From: Albula goreensis
Taxonomy: Eukaryota; Chordata; Actinopteri; Albuliformes; Albulidae
DNA length: 64,000 bases
Direction of reading: 5' to 3'
Assembly (NCBI GenBank): GCA_022829145.1
Contig: CM040746.1
Span: forward strand, 31,911,712 to 31,975,711
Positions within the stretch are counted from its first letter, which is position 1; each line of letters begins with the position of its first letter. The notes below the pieces were generated by a model that saw nothing but the letters and a program-made list of their open reading frames with translations, searched no databases and was not told the origin of the DNA. A program made the position numbers and the translations under genes. Shown here piece by piece: positions 12,195 through 22,338 of the stretch.

Positions 12195-12405
12195 AAGGGA
12201 AAAGTTAAAAGCTTTTCAAATGTGACCCTTCCTGGTTCATCACCACCTGAGTTGCTGCATTAAGTGCTTTCATTTGCAAAGATGATTGGCCTGCTGAAAG
12301 CATCTGGCTCTGCGCACCGTGCAGCAGAGAGATTAGGTGAGAGGAGAGGGAAGCTGCGCGGGAGCCTGTGCTATCCGAGGCGTCTTTAGAATGCACGTTT
12401 CTAAG
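12195..12405. promoter_or_regulatory. Candidate conserved non-coding element
   Basis: Complex block between two TG arrays. It includes GCATTAAGTGCTTTCATTTG, CAAAGATGATTGGCC and GAGATTAGGTGAGAGG. Composition is balanced and repeat-free. Weak, character-only call. Confidence 0.3.
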
Positions 12406-12494
12406 TGTGTGATGAATGATTTATTGCTGCGAAGGAAAAAGAACAGTGCCTCCCCCAGGTGGAGCAACGGGGAGGGAGAAGGTGTTTTCTAGGG

Positions 12495-13113
12495 TGTTAG
12501 TGTGCATGTGTGTGTCTCTGTGTGTGTGTGCGTGCCTGTGTGTCTGTGTGTGTTTGTGTGTGTGCATGTATGCTTGTTTGTTTGTGTCGTGGGAATAAGT
12601 GTTTGTGTGTATGTGTGTGTGTGTTTTTGTGTTTGCAAATACCTGTGTGTGTATATAAATGTGAATATGTGTTTTTGTGCATGCATGAGTTTGAGTGTCT
12701 GTAAATAAATGTTTGTGTATTAATGTCTATGTGTGTGCATGCATGTGTGGAGGTGTGCGTTTGTGTTTATGTGTATGTGTGTGTTTTTCTTTGTGTGTTT
12801 ATGTGTGCTACTGTGTTATAGATGTGTGTATATGTATGTATTTTTATTTGTGTGTGTGCTTGTTTGTGTGTAAATATGTGCATGTTTGTATATATATATG
12901 TGTGTGTGTGCGCATGTTTATGTTTGTGTGTCTTTGTGTGTGTGTGAGTGTGTGTGTGCGCATGTTTATATGTTTGTGTGAGTGTGTGCACTCATGTTTA
13001 TGTGTCAGTGTGTGTGTGAGTGTGTGTGTGTGTGCATGCGTGTGTATGTGTGTGAGTGTGTGTGAGTGTGTGTGTGTGTGAGTGAGTGTGTGTGAGTGTG
13101 TGTGTGTGTGTGT

Positions 13114-13150
<37 letters not shown>

Positions 13151-13207
13151 TGTGTGTGAGTGTGTGTGTGTGTGAGTGTGTGTGTGAGTGAGTGTGTGTG
13201 AGTGTGT

Positions 13208-13246
<39 letters not shown>

Positions 13247-13259
13247 TGTGTGTGTGTGA

Positions 13260-13350
<91 letters not shown>

Positions 13351-13384
13351 TCTGAGTGTGTGTGTGAGTGTGTGTGTGTGTGTG
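12495..13384. repeat. Large (TG)n array with internal variants
   Basis: Nearly 0.9 kb of TG-based repeat. The left two thirds are imperfect (TTTG, TATG, CATG interruptions). The right part, 13020-13384, is almost pure TG broken at irregular spacing by single GAG or GAGTGAG units. Long open frames of His-Thr or Cys-Val on either strand are artefacts. Confidence 0.97.
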
Positions 13385-13974
13385 CAGGGGGAGCTGGGCA
13401 GGGGCAGCAGCTGCAGACTGGAGCGGAGCTGTAGCGGTGGAGACTGAGGGAGGATGCAGGACGTGCTCGCCTGCCTGGCTCCGTCGGGGAGAGACGGTCA
13501 AGCATAGCAAACAGGATCCACCTTTCTGGTTGGCTAATTTTCCCTATTAAAACAACACAGCAGGGAACCTGGCAGGGGTGGGCTCTGAAACAAGGGTTAT
13601 TTTAAAATCACTTCCCCCCTCTAGAGCGCGCTGCTGGGAGTGTGTGTGTGCGAGTGTGTGTGTGTGTGTAGGTGGAAGGTTAAGTTTTGGCTGAGGTAAT
13701 ATATACCCCTCACACCCCCCTCATTGTCTTGTATTTTATTTTCACTGTATACCCATGTTTACTCATTTGTCTTTTGTCAATTATGATTTATTCCATCGTT
13801 TATATCATTATTTAATTAAGTGCAGTGTCATCTCTTTTCCCTTGGATGCATGTCCTGAAGTCCCAGCTCCTCTCTCCCTCTCAGGCCGGGCATAACTTAA
13901 TCCCCAGCTCCAGTCTGATTTAGGAAAAAATATTACATGCACGGCCGTCTCTTCCTGCTGGAGCCCCTCCATCC
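13385..13974. other. Non-coding sequence with a short TG tract
   Basis: A GC-rich shoulder follows the TG array (13385-13500). A short TG tract lies at 13640-13670. No gene seen. Confidence 0.5.
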
Positions 13975-14097
13975 TGACCCCTCTCCGCCTCCCCCGCTCC
14001 CTCTCCCCCCCCCCTACCTGAGTGCATACCCTTCCTCTTCTCTCTCTCCTCTGCTCTCTCTCTCTCCCTCCCCCTCTCTCTGCCTCTCTCTCTCTGG
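13975..14097. repeat. Polypyrimidine (CT/CCCTC) tract
   Basis: About 120 bases almost wholly C and T on the plus strand, with a C10 run near 14006. Confidence 0.88.
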
Positions 14098-14169
14098 AGC
14101 AATGAAGACTGGGTACTGGTTTGTTTGTGTGGCTTCTGTGCATGTGAGATGGGTATGAATATATCATTT

Positions 14170-14360
14170 GCCTGTCAGGAGGTTTTCATCCCCGACAGTT
14201 TTGCCACGCTGTATTCACAGTTTCAGAAAGCCAGGGGGAAGTTAAGGGGCATTTTAGGCTTAATTACACTTTAATGCACTGGCTGCAATTCATACTGCAA
14301 CCCTGTATCAAAGAAATAATATTTTATCCCATTTTAATTTAGCCACATCCAGTAAAAGAT
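14170..14360. promoter_or_regulatory. Candidate conserved non-coding element
   Basis: AT-leaning complex sequence with GCTTAATTACACTTTAATGC (two homeodomain cores), CAGCCTGT-free flanks and CATTTTAATTTAGCC. The motif clustering is CNE-like. Unproven without alignment. Confidence 0.35.
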
Positions 14361-15300
14361 CCAGTTTTTTTTTGCTTTTTGCTCTTTTTTTAATCACAAT
14401 GTAGCAAACACAGAGTTGAAATCATCTGCAATGTGTGTGTGGGCAGTTTAAGATTTCAGTTGTGAATAACCTGAAAATATCATTCAAATATTCTCTTTTT
14501 ATTGACAATTCATCAGTTTTTTAAGATTTTGTGATCCATCATATCCAAGCAAACACAAATGCAGAATAAACAGCACATACGATTCTCTGAGTCCAGTATG
14601 GAACAATGTGTGTACTTTCAATATATCACGGAAAATGATGTCTTTTCTATTTTCATACATCACTGCGTTGGTCAGAAGCTGATTTTTTTTTGGTTAATAG
14701 CTTCTCCTCTGGCTTTGGATGTCAAGATGATGAGCCCAGATCATCCTTTATAAAAAACTGCAGTTAATTGAATATTTACCCAAACATACTGAAGTCTGCT
14801 TTTGGGGTAATATATCTAAACAATATATGCTGCATCAATATATTTAGTCATATGTCATTTCCATAAGGGCTGCTCTCATGGTGCAGTGTTGACCATGTTG
14901 TGTCTGCTGCCCATGGCACCCTGATCATGTGACCTGCTTTGAGGGCAGTTGAGTCTTTCATGTGACTAACGGGGAAGCCCGTGCAGTTTCTCCCCTCTTT
15001 CTCCGTCAATCTCAAATTACAATTCAAGTCTCATCTTTCAGAGGGGAATGAGTGATAATTCCAAAGCCAACAGATCTCATTTTAAATGTTGAAAAAGAGG
15101 AATAATCTGTAAACTGTAATTAATTAATTACAATAAAGTAAATAAAAATATAACAAAAATATGTTATGAAGTAAAATAATGATGAACTATTTTAATCACA
15201 GAAGTATATGAAAGTAAGCTGCCATTTACAGGAGAAGAACACGCATGCTCAGTGTGGGGGCTCTGGGAGCAGCACCTGCAGATGGGGCCTGGCTGCACAG
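14361..15300. other. AT-rich non-coding sequence
   Basis: No gene seen. Several T-rich and A-rich runs, and TAATTAATTAATTAC at about 15118-15132, which offers overlapping homeodomain sites but is also simple sequence. Confidence 0.5.
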
Positions 15301-15304
15301 CGCT

Positions 15305-15340
15305 GGGCTGGGGGGGGAGCTGGGGGGTGAAGGGGGGCGG
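15305..15340 (+). other. G-quadruplex motif
   Basis: Four G runs on the plus strand (3, 8, 6 and 6 G at 15305, 15310, 15322 and 15332) with loops of 2-4 bases. This meets the standard G3+N1-7 quadruplex rule. It lies at the left edge of a CNE-like block. Confidence 0.75.
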
Positions 15341-15344
15341 AGTG

Positions 15345-15565
15345 ACCTTGGGGGAGGATTCCGTGTGGCAGTCGTGTCCTGGGCGCTCACATGATGAAGG
15401 GTAGATTTTATTTGGATCAGTTGCTGGTTGCGGCAGTGGCCGCAGCCTCCTCCCACAGTGAGATCTATTTCTGGTAAGGCTAGACGGCGGACGAGTAGGG
15501 GGCAGATTTAATGGCCCCCGATTGGACTCCAATCCAGAGGCAGTTGCATTTGCTTAATGATGTTC
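15345..15565. promoter_or_regulatory. Candidate conserved non-coding element
   Basis: Balanced complex block (ACATGATGAAGGGTAGATTT, GATTTAATGGCCCCCGATTG, GCATTTGCTTAATGATG), bounded by the quadruplex motif on the left and GA/TG simple repeat on the right. Confidence 0.35.
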
Positions 15566-15587
15566 AAGGACCAGAGGACTGAGCAGG

Positions 15588-15643
15588 GGAGAAAGAAAGA
15601 GAGGGAGAGAGAGGGAGAGAGAGGGGAGGACGGAGAGAGAGAC

Positions 15644-15671
<28 letters not shown>
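15588..15671. repeat. (GA)n then (TG)n compound microsatellite
   Basis: GA/GGGAGA purine run to about 15641, then TG to 15671. Confidence 0.93.
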
Positions 15672-15676
<5 letters not shown>

Positions 15677-15950
15677 TTCTGATTTTTGATGTTTTTGTAA
15701 GAATTTCTGAGTATCAGTGTGTTTTTGCATTTTTTGTGTATATACATGTTTTTTCTTAGTGTGTGATTATGCGTGTGTTTGCATGTAGCACATATATGTG
15801 TGTGTACATGCGCATGACTGTGCACATGCATGTGTGTTTGTTGATGCGAGTGCAAGATTTCACCTATTTGTTTTTACATGATTTCTTATGTGTGTGTTTG
15901 TGTATGCGTGTACATGTGCTTGCTCATGGCACACATGCACATCTGCGTGT
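15672..15950. repeat. Degraded (TG)n region
   Basis: Widely interrupted TG/CATG-rich DNA continuing from the compound microsatellite. It is likely an old, decayed part of the same repeat. Confidence 0.6.
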
Positions 15951-16800
15951 TCTAGAATAATGCGACTATGAGTGTTAATGCATGTGTAGTGAATGTGATT
16001 TTGGTTACCCAGGTCTCTTGGTTTCAGGTGTGCAAGCCAGATTCCCCTCTGTTGTGCTCATTTGTTAAAGGAGTAACAGTGTCAATTTAGTATGGCAACA
16101 TATTTCAAATGTAGCAACACACACCTACTAAATTGTTCGTGCACATAGACACAAACACACTCACACACTGGCAAGTGCATAAAACGAAGGAAAAGCAAAA
16201 AAAAAACATGCACACGCATTAATGCACCTCTCACCGTTTTCTGCCTTACGCAGGGAAAAAAAAAGACGCTTAATCTGTTTTTAAATAAAGCTAACTTTTT
16301 GTAATCTACCCAGTGCTTAGAGGGACTGTCATTGATATATGAGTTATATGATTTAGAGCACCTCTCGGCTGCTGCATTGGTTTCTGTCCAAGGGTCTGAG
16401 CGGAATACTAATCAGGGGATAAAATTTATGTTGAGGCGTTATCGGGGAAGGGGGTCTCCTGAGGGAGGGTACCACAGCGGGCTGGTGTGGCAGGCCGGTT
16501 ACTGGGGTGAAATGCGGGGCCGGGGGGGTTTGGGGGTTACGTTTTGTAGGGCTGTGGGGGGAATTTGCCCAGTTCATAATGAAAGAAATATCACAGATTA
16601 CGTCCAGTAAGGTAAATACACTCAAGGGTAGATCTGAAATTTATATTCTGTAGGGCTTGCATACCACATCCAACGGTGCATCCTGCATTCATCAGAATTT
16701 GTGCCAGCCATTTTAATTGAGGGAGGTGAACAATTGAGGTCAACAGGAAAAAAAAAGAAGAACAGCAAGTATACGCATACATATTAGAATGCGCTGACTA
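15951..16800. other. Non-coding sequence with a G-rich segment
   Basis: No gene seen. G runs at 16447-16560 (including G7 and G5 near 16519-16533) have quadruplex potential. The flanks at 16330-16420 and 16565-16615 are complex AT-rich DNA and might be a CNE split by the G-rich part. Confidence 0.45.
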
Positions 16801-16804
16801 TGAA

Positions 16805-17170
16805 ATGGTAGGGAATTGCCATGGTGACAACGGGAAGCCGTGCCTGTTTCTGCATTTCATGTGGGAATAGACCTCACTTTGCACAAAAACAGCCAAAAGG
16901 GAAGTGCTCTGTCTGAGGGTCAAAGGTCAATCTGGCTAAACTCAAACCCAGCAGCCATTTTCCTCCACTACAGCCTCCCTGTGAGAATAGACAGCTTTAC
17001 GTGCCATTTCCAATTAATGAACTTTAACATGAAAGATTTAGATTGTGGCCTGATTTGTAGTTTAACAGCTAATGATTTCCTGTCCGTTATTGAAATATCT
17101 TGCTCGGTGTCCCCTCAAATTTGAACGAATTTGCCTTGAGTGAACTTGGGAATCTTATCAGACTCTGCTA
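16805..17170. promoter_or_regulatory. Candidate regulatory element with a perfect DR1 nuclear-receptor site
   Basis: Contains GGGTCAAAGGTCA at 16917-16929, two AGGTCA-type half-sites in direct orientation with a one-base spacer. That is the DR1 site used by RXR heterodimers, HNF4 and COUP-TF. A partial RFX-like palindrome, TTGCCATGGTGACAAC, lies at 16816-16831. Downstream are CCAATTAATGAAC and ACAGCTAATGATTTCC. The block is repeat-free and AT-leaning, as CNEs usually are. Confidence 0.45.
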
Positions 17171-17992
17171 ATCTTCAAGGAGGGCCTCTCTGATGTTTTC
17201 TGTCTTTATTGGAAACTGAAGGATCTCATTTAATAAACCAAATAATCTCTGCCTTTTCAGTCAGAAATTGACTTTACAGGACTGAAAAGACATAGTTCTT
17301 CTCCTCATCTGAAATTGTTTCTTTTTCAGGTTAGTTTGTTTGTGCTTATCATCCTTTTCTTTGATGTTGACTTTTTAAATTCTTGCTCCCATTTTTTTTC
17401 TCCCGGATGGGAATCCCCAGTTGTGTTCCCAGGCGTCCCTCACCGCTGCAGCCTGTTCCAGCGCAGGCCATGCCAGGCCCTCACAGTGTCGTTCACAGGC
17501 TGAGCTCCCACAAACAGGTCGGAGGAGGACATTTCATGTAAAACTCTCACAGACAGTCTGTGATCAATTGAGCAGTGGGAGGTCGCCGGCGAGTGATAAG
17601 ACATGCACATCCATACTAACCAAATCCCTCTGTTCTTGACCAATGCTAAGGTCAATTATGCACCGTCCCAAGGGACTGCGGGCCTCGGTCAGCCACAGCA
17701 TGGTCTGTGTTCAATACCAGACTGAACGGTCCGTCTGCACACTGGAGCTCTGCCTCAGACAAGATTAACTACACAGCGGCCCACTTGCTTTTTAAGAAAA
17801 AAGCCCATTTAAAAAAAAATGTCTTTCTTATAAGATGCCTTCGCGTGTTTGGTCAGAGCTTCTCCCTATGGACAGTTCAGTAGGTTTTATCTGGAGAACA
17901 GAATTTTCAGCAATCTGTAAATTAAACCATGTATTGCAATACCTGAAAATGGCAATTATTTGTATATTTGCCAATATATTGTGCATTGTCTC

Positions 17993-17995
<3 letters not shown>
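17171..17995. other. Unique non-coding sequence
   Basis: No gene seen. A pyrimidine-rich TTTCTTTTTCAG at about 17318-17329 resembles a splice acceptor, but no exon with a matching donor and coding sense follows. Confidence 0.5.

Positions 17996-18045
<50 letters not shown>
17996..18045. repeat. (TA)25 microsatellite
   Basis: Pure AT/TA alternation of 50 bases. It can form a cruciform or an unwound region. Confidence 0.97.
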
Positions 18046-18047
<2 letters not shown>

Positions 18048-18089
18048 CATGTCTTTTTGTTTATAGGGCTGTAATGTGGCCATGCCCGG

Positions 18090-18440
18090 TCCTTCATGCA
18101 CCCGTCTCTGGAGAGACACACAAATCCCAGTATCTGCATCTGTGCCCTGCTGTTCTGTGAGTGTCTCTCTGCCATGGCGGAGTCATGGTGAGGCACTCTG
18201 ATCTCTGTGCAGAGAGAGGCCGGGTCCAGCTCCTCAATCCCAGAATGCACTGTCATCAGTCACCTCCACCCCTCGGGCACTTGACGTATTGATTGTCCGT
18301 CCTTGTCTGGGTGATAGCGAGGAGGCAGGCACGTCCCCTGGCTTTGGCATTCATCAACGTCTGAGCATGGGGAGGCAGCGCGGGCGCCATCACGGGCCCC
18401 TGCGAGGCTGTGATTTAAAACAGCCGCACGTTTTAATGGC
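18090..18440. promoter_or_regulatory. Candidate conserved non-coding element
   Basis: Balanced, complex sequence with ACTTGACGTATTGATTGTCC, GGCATTCATCAACG and CTGTGATTTAAAACAGCC. It has several CpGs and no simple repeats despite lying between a TA repeat and an ATT repeat. Confidence 0.35.
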
Positions 18441-18498
18441 TCTGCCTGCCCACTGGGTCAGGTGCTATTGCTTGTCTGAAAATAAGAAATTGCGCTAT

Positions 18499-18528
18499 TA
18501 TTATTATTATTGCTATTATTATTATGGC
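18499..18528. repeat. (ATT)n microsatellite
   Basis: ATT repeats with one GCT interruption. Confidence 0.9.
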
Positions 18529-18784
18529 CACTTCTATTAAACATAAGTACTTCCTAGAATGAGAGTAAAGTTTACCTTACACTAATTTACACCTGCACCC
18601 GTGACAACAACAACAATTAAAGCGCCATGATGCCCAGCATGCTTTGCCTGCATGTGCTCTGTCAGGGGGAGGATGAAGTGTGTGCGTGTGAGGGGGGGCA
18701 TTATACCACAGAATCAGTGTAGCTAATTTAGATTTATTACAGAGATCCTGCTGTCTGAAAATGTGCTACAGGAGCTGCATGCAT

Positions 18785-19030
18785 GGATGAGAGAGGGAGA
18801 GAGAGAGAGAGTGTGTGTGTGTGTGTGTGTGTTTGTGTGTGTTTTTGATTCTCAATGTAAATGCAAGGGTGTGCGAGTATCGTTGTTTATGTTGAGTATA
18901 TGCTGTTTTTGCTGAATTTTTGTGTATGACTGTGTGTACATGTAAATTCAATTGAATGCTTATTAGAGTGTACGTACTTTTGCATGTGTGTGCACGAGCA
19001 TGCATGTGTGTGTGTGTGTACATGTGTGTG
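18785..19030. repeat. (GA)n-(TG)n compound microsatellite with a degraded right flank
   Basis: GA to about 18811, pure TG to 18831, then interrupted TG/CATG-rich DNA to about 19030 with a second pure stretch near 19007-19018. Confidence 0.85.
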
Positions 19031-20139
19031 CGCATAAATGCTTGACTGTAGATGTTTATTGTTTTTTCTAAAGGCTAGAGGCTTAAGGAACATCTCTCTG
19101 AAGCCAGGCAAGATTGTGATCATTTGAGCAAGGGGACATCAGCAAGGGCAGTTTTAAAGTCCTCTTTGCAATCAGACAGTCCCTACAGGATTTATAGTCA
19201 CTGGTGCCCTTAGGGTGTCGTCAAAGTGCTCATCTGTTAGCTGATAGTAAGAGTACTGCTAGGCCTGGGCAAGGCAGGAGGCATGGTCCTACACTCAGCT
19301 TGTGTTCATATAAACGACTTCTAACTAGATATTTTCTGACCAAATATTTGCTGTCATGGGACAAATGTGCCCTTCTGTGTTTTACGCAGCTACAGTTCGT
19401 ACCGAGAGAAGATGTCGTCAGAATTTAAGGGATACATGACTCACTTGCTAAATTACTGTAACTATACAAACAGAAAAAAAAACATTATGTCTGGTAATAT
19501 CACTTAATATTACAAGATATTGACACTGTTGTACTTGGTTATGCAGCATGTGAGTGTAGTGTGATGGACACGTGCTGTGTGCGAGTGGGAATATGGCACA
19601 GTGATGAGGGGGAGAGATGAAAAATATACACCTTAGGGATAGGAAACCTTTCTGTTTTTTCTTCTTTATTGATGAGCATAAATATTTAAAAACATAAGAC
19701 ATATTTCTACCATTCTTTATTATTTATATTATTGACACATTGCATAGTCCCAATTTAACTGACTCTTCATATAGCTATGATAAAATGAATAATTATGATT
19801 ATATTTTGACATATATTTTTTCTAACTTGATTTTCTGAAATGTAAGACAATAATCCAAATTTTTTTCACATAATAAAAATTACTGTAACACACTGAAGAT
19901 GACCAAAATTAAATGGGTAAAATGTGTTATTAATAAAAAAAAAATACTACTACTACAACTGCATAAGTAGTGAGAATAAAAACACGGTTTTCATTTTGGT
20001 ATAACTATCACTTTTATGTCAGTAAAAATGGATATAAATAAGACAAAATAATTGCCAGAACTGTAACTCTGAAAACATTGCAACCTTGCAAGCCAGTAGA
20101 TAAAAAATGAAATTGACAGCAATAATAAACAAAATAACC
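19031..20139. other. AT-rich non-coding sequence
   Basis: No gene seen. The stretch 19670-20040 is strongly AT-rich with many short A and T runs. Confidence 0.55.
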
Positions 20140-20475
20140 AGCCTTAATTGAAGGAGTCGGATGATCGCCAGCACACAGTAGATTATAAAGCTGGACTTGA
20201 TTATTCAAAAGGAAAACACAGAATGAAAGCAGGGTCAAATATATTATGATAATAATCAGCTGGAGGACAGATGCATCTGTGCTGCATTTGGGCGATGAGG
20301 AAATGCTGAGCTGAGAGGCAAACATCGCTCTCTCTCCCGCCACGCCCGCGGACCGGCGCTGTGACCAGGCCAGGTGTGTGACGGGCTTACAGAGAGACCC
20401 ACAAAGACAAGTACACAATGTCTGTCCAACAAATTGCCCAATTACAGGAAAAGGGCACGTAACGCTACCTGCATC
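20140..20475. promoter_or_regulatory. Candidate conserved non-coding element (one of the better ones)
   Basis: Repeat-free block with a distinct motif texture: CCTTAATTGAAGGAG, TTGATTATTCAAAAGG, ATGATAATAATCAGCTGG (homeodomain cores next to an E-box CAGCTG), then a CpG-bearing core (CCCGCCACGCCCGCGGACCGG) and CCCAATTACAGG. AT-rich wings around a GC-rich core are a common CNE layout. Confidence 0.42.
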
Positions 20476-20479
20476 CAAA

Positions 20480-20620
20480 ATGCAGAAAAGGTAGAAGTTT
20501 GTGGAAAGAGGGGAGAAAGACAGATGGGGAGAGAGAAAAGAGAAAGATGGAGCATTTAGTGAGAAGGAATGAGAGAAATGGGAGATGGAGGGAAATGAAA
20601 AAGAGAGTCCTTTGGGTTTT
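20480..20620. repeat. Purine-rich (GA) tract
   Basis: About 130 bases dominated by A and G on the plus strand (GGGAGAAAGA, GAGAGAAAAG, GGAGATGGAGGG). Degraded GA repeat. Confidence 0.75.
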
Positions 20621-22061
20621 CAGTGAGGATAGTCAGCAGCAGTGAATCAATCAGAAGGCGGGCACGGCTCAATCATCTCAGATCAGGGATCTCTGGAGGG
20701 TGGAGCGACAGAGCCAGGCTTTAGAGAAAGCTGGGGTAAAGCATGCCAGCAGGGGGGCCCACAACTTCAGCATAAACTGATTAAATGACTTTGAAATTAG
20801 GCAGAAGCGTGTTTTGTGAAATAGGCCTTACTCACAAGGCTGGAAAAGTGCATGATGGGTAGGATGCTGAAAAAGACGTTGTTTCACTGGTGTGACACGG
20901 CCAGCTGCCACACAACAGCTATCTGTGCTGCCTCTTCCTGAAACCACCTGGGTTACCTTGCCTAAGGTACATGGGGTTCAGTGTGGCAGCATGGGGAAGG
21001 ATAGGGTACTGATAACCACAGTTCTGAAACCCCCACCACAGCCTAACTCAGAATGCAAATGAGGGGTTCAGCAGGGGAGCAACATACTCAGATAGTCACG
21101 TTGCTCGGCCCACAAACCCGTCTGTGGTGTCGGGTCCAATCTTGGGATCAAGTCCTGGGGAACCACAAGCTGATTGGTCCCAGAGCTCCATCACACGGCA
21201 AGGGGGAGTGTCCCCTCTGAACCGCTGTCACTTTGGGTTAAAGCGGGCCTCACATCCAAACCCCCAGTCAGACACTCAACACACACATGCCTCAGAGTCC
21301 AGCACTCAAGCAAGGACACACGCAAAGCTTCCACAAAGCAAAGCGTGACGTTCCTCAAACCCACCGATGAAATGAGGGCCACTGGCACACCTGGGATAAA
21401 TCTTGTTTGCGCTCTATGGTTTTTTTTTTTATCCTTCCCTAAAACTCTGTTTCGAATAAATTTTCTCAAAAAATGCTAATGAGATCAATCACCAGCTCTC
21501 CATTTACATCTTAGGGTTCTGATCAGTGACCCAAGCCCATGGGATGCCTTCGCTCACAGTCTATCCGGGCCAATGGAATTTGATAGTTTGAGACTTCTGC
21601 AATAGTCGCGTCAGCTTTTTCGTTCACGGTACTGGACAGCGTTTAAGTACTTGTTTTCAACGCGCACAGAAATGTGTCAACAAGTAGGCCTGCATTCATA
21701 ACTGGTCTATATTCCTTTGTGTGTTATGGGCCAGCTGGAAGCCCTATAAACTGGAGGAAACCTTGCTGCACACGGCTTCACAGGGAACAGGGCTCTCCAT
21801 GCCAGACACAGGAGGGTTTGTCTGACACTTCAACACCTAAAATGTGTGAGGTGTGTCCAGGGAGAAAAACTGGGATGTGCAGTACTTCATCACAGTACTT
21901 CACTCAATCACTCTTCACCCCCAAACTGTCCCAATTAACCATTTGCAAAATCTGAAGCATGATTTATACCCTATTTGACCCTTGTTGCTGTCTTGTAAAA
22001 GCAATGCATTCATCTTTGTTGAAGAGAGGAGCAACTTTTTTTCATCATGAGTTCTGTTCAG
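20621..22061. other. Unique non-coding sequence
   Basis: No gene or nameable repeat. One short T10 run near 21420. Composition is mixed. Confidence 0.5.
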
Positions 22062-22338
22062 CTGGTCCGTGTGCTGCGATCAGTTGTAAGTCTCTGTGAG
22101 GCTGGTTGAGGTCTGTGTGCTGAGATCAGATGTAGGTCTCTGTGAGGCTGGTTGAGGTCCGTGTGCTGTGATCAGTTGTAGGTCTCTGTGAGGCTGGTTG
22201 AGGTCCGTGTGCTGTGATCAGTTGTAAGTCTCTGTGAGGCTGGTTGAGGTCCATGTGCTGTGATCTGTTGTAGGTCTCTGTGAGGCTGGTTGAGGTCCGT
22301 GTGCTGTGATCAGTTGTAGGTCTCTGTGAGGCTGGTTG
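22062..22338. repeat. 46-bp minisatellite, six copies
   Basis: Tandem array with unit starts at 22089, 22135, 22181, 22227, 22273 and 22319, plus a partial unit from 22062: about 6.0 copies of 46 bp. Units contain TCTCTGTGAGGCTGGTTG and GTGCTGTGATC and differ at only a few positions (TCCGTG/TCTGTG/TCCATG, TGTAGG/TGTAAG, CAG/CTG/CAGA). Because 46 is not a multiple of three, the same repeat is open in shifting frames on the minus strand; that is not a gene. Confidence 0.97.

Noticed and set aside
12998-13510. Long minus-strand frames rich in His-Thr, and Cys-Val frames on the plus strand
   Set aside because: They are translations of (CA)n/(TG)n repeats; several frames are open at once. The same applies to similar frames at 2.2-2.6, 11.3-11.9, 12.5-13.1, 35.2-35.5, 49.1-49.6, 50.5-51.1 and 57.8-58.2 kb.
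15118-15132. TAATTAATTAATTAC as a homeodomain cluster
   Set aside because: It is a 4-bp simple repeat in AT-rich DNA; motif matches are expected by composition alone.
22062-22338. CRISPR array (regular repeats)
   Set aside because: The units are contiguous tandem copies without unique spacers, and the DNA is eukaryotic; it is a minisatellite.
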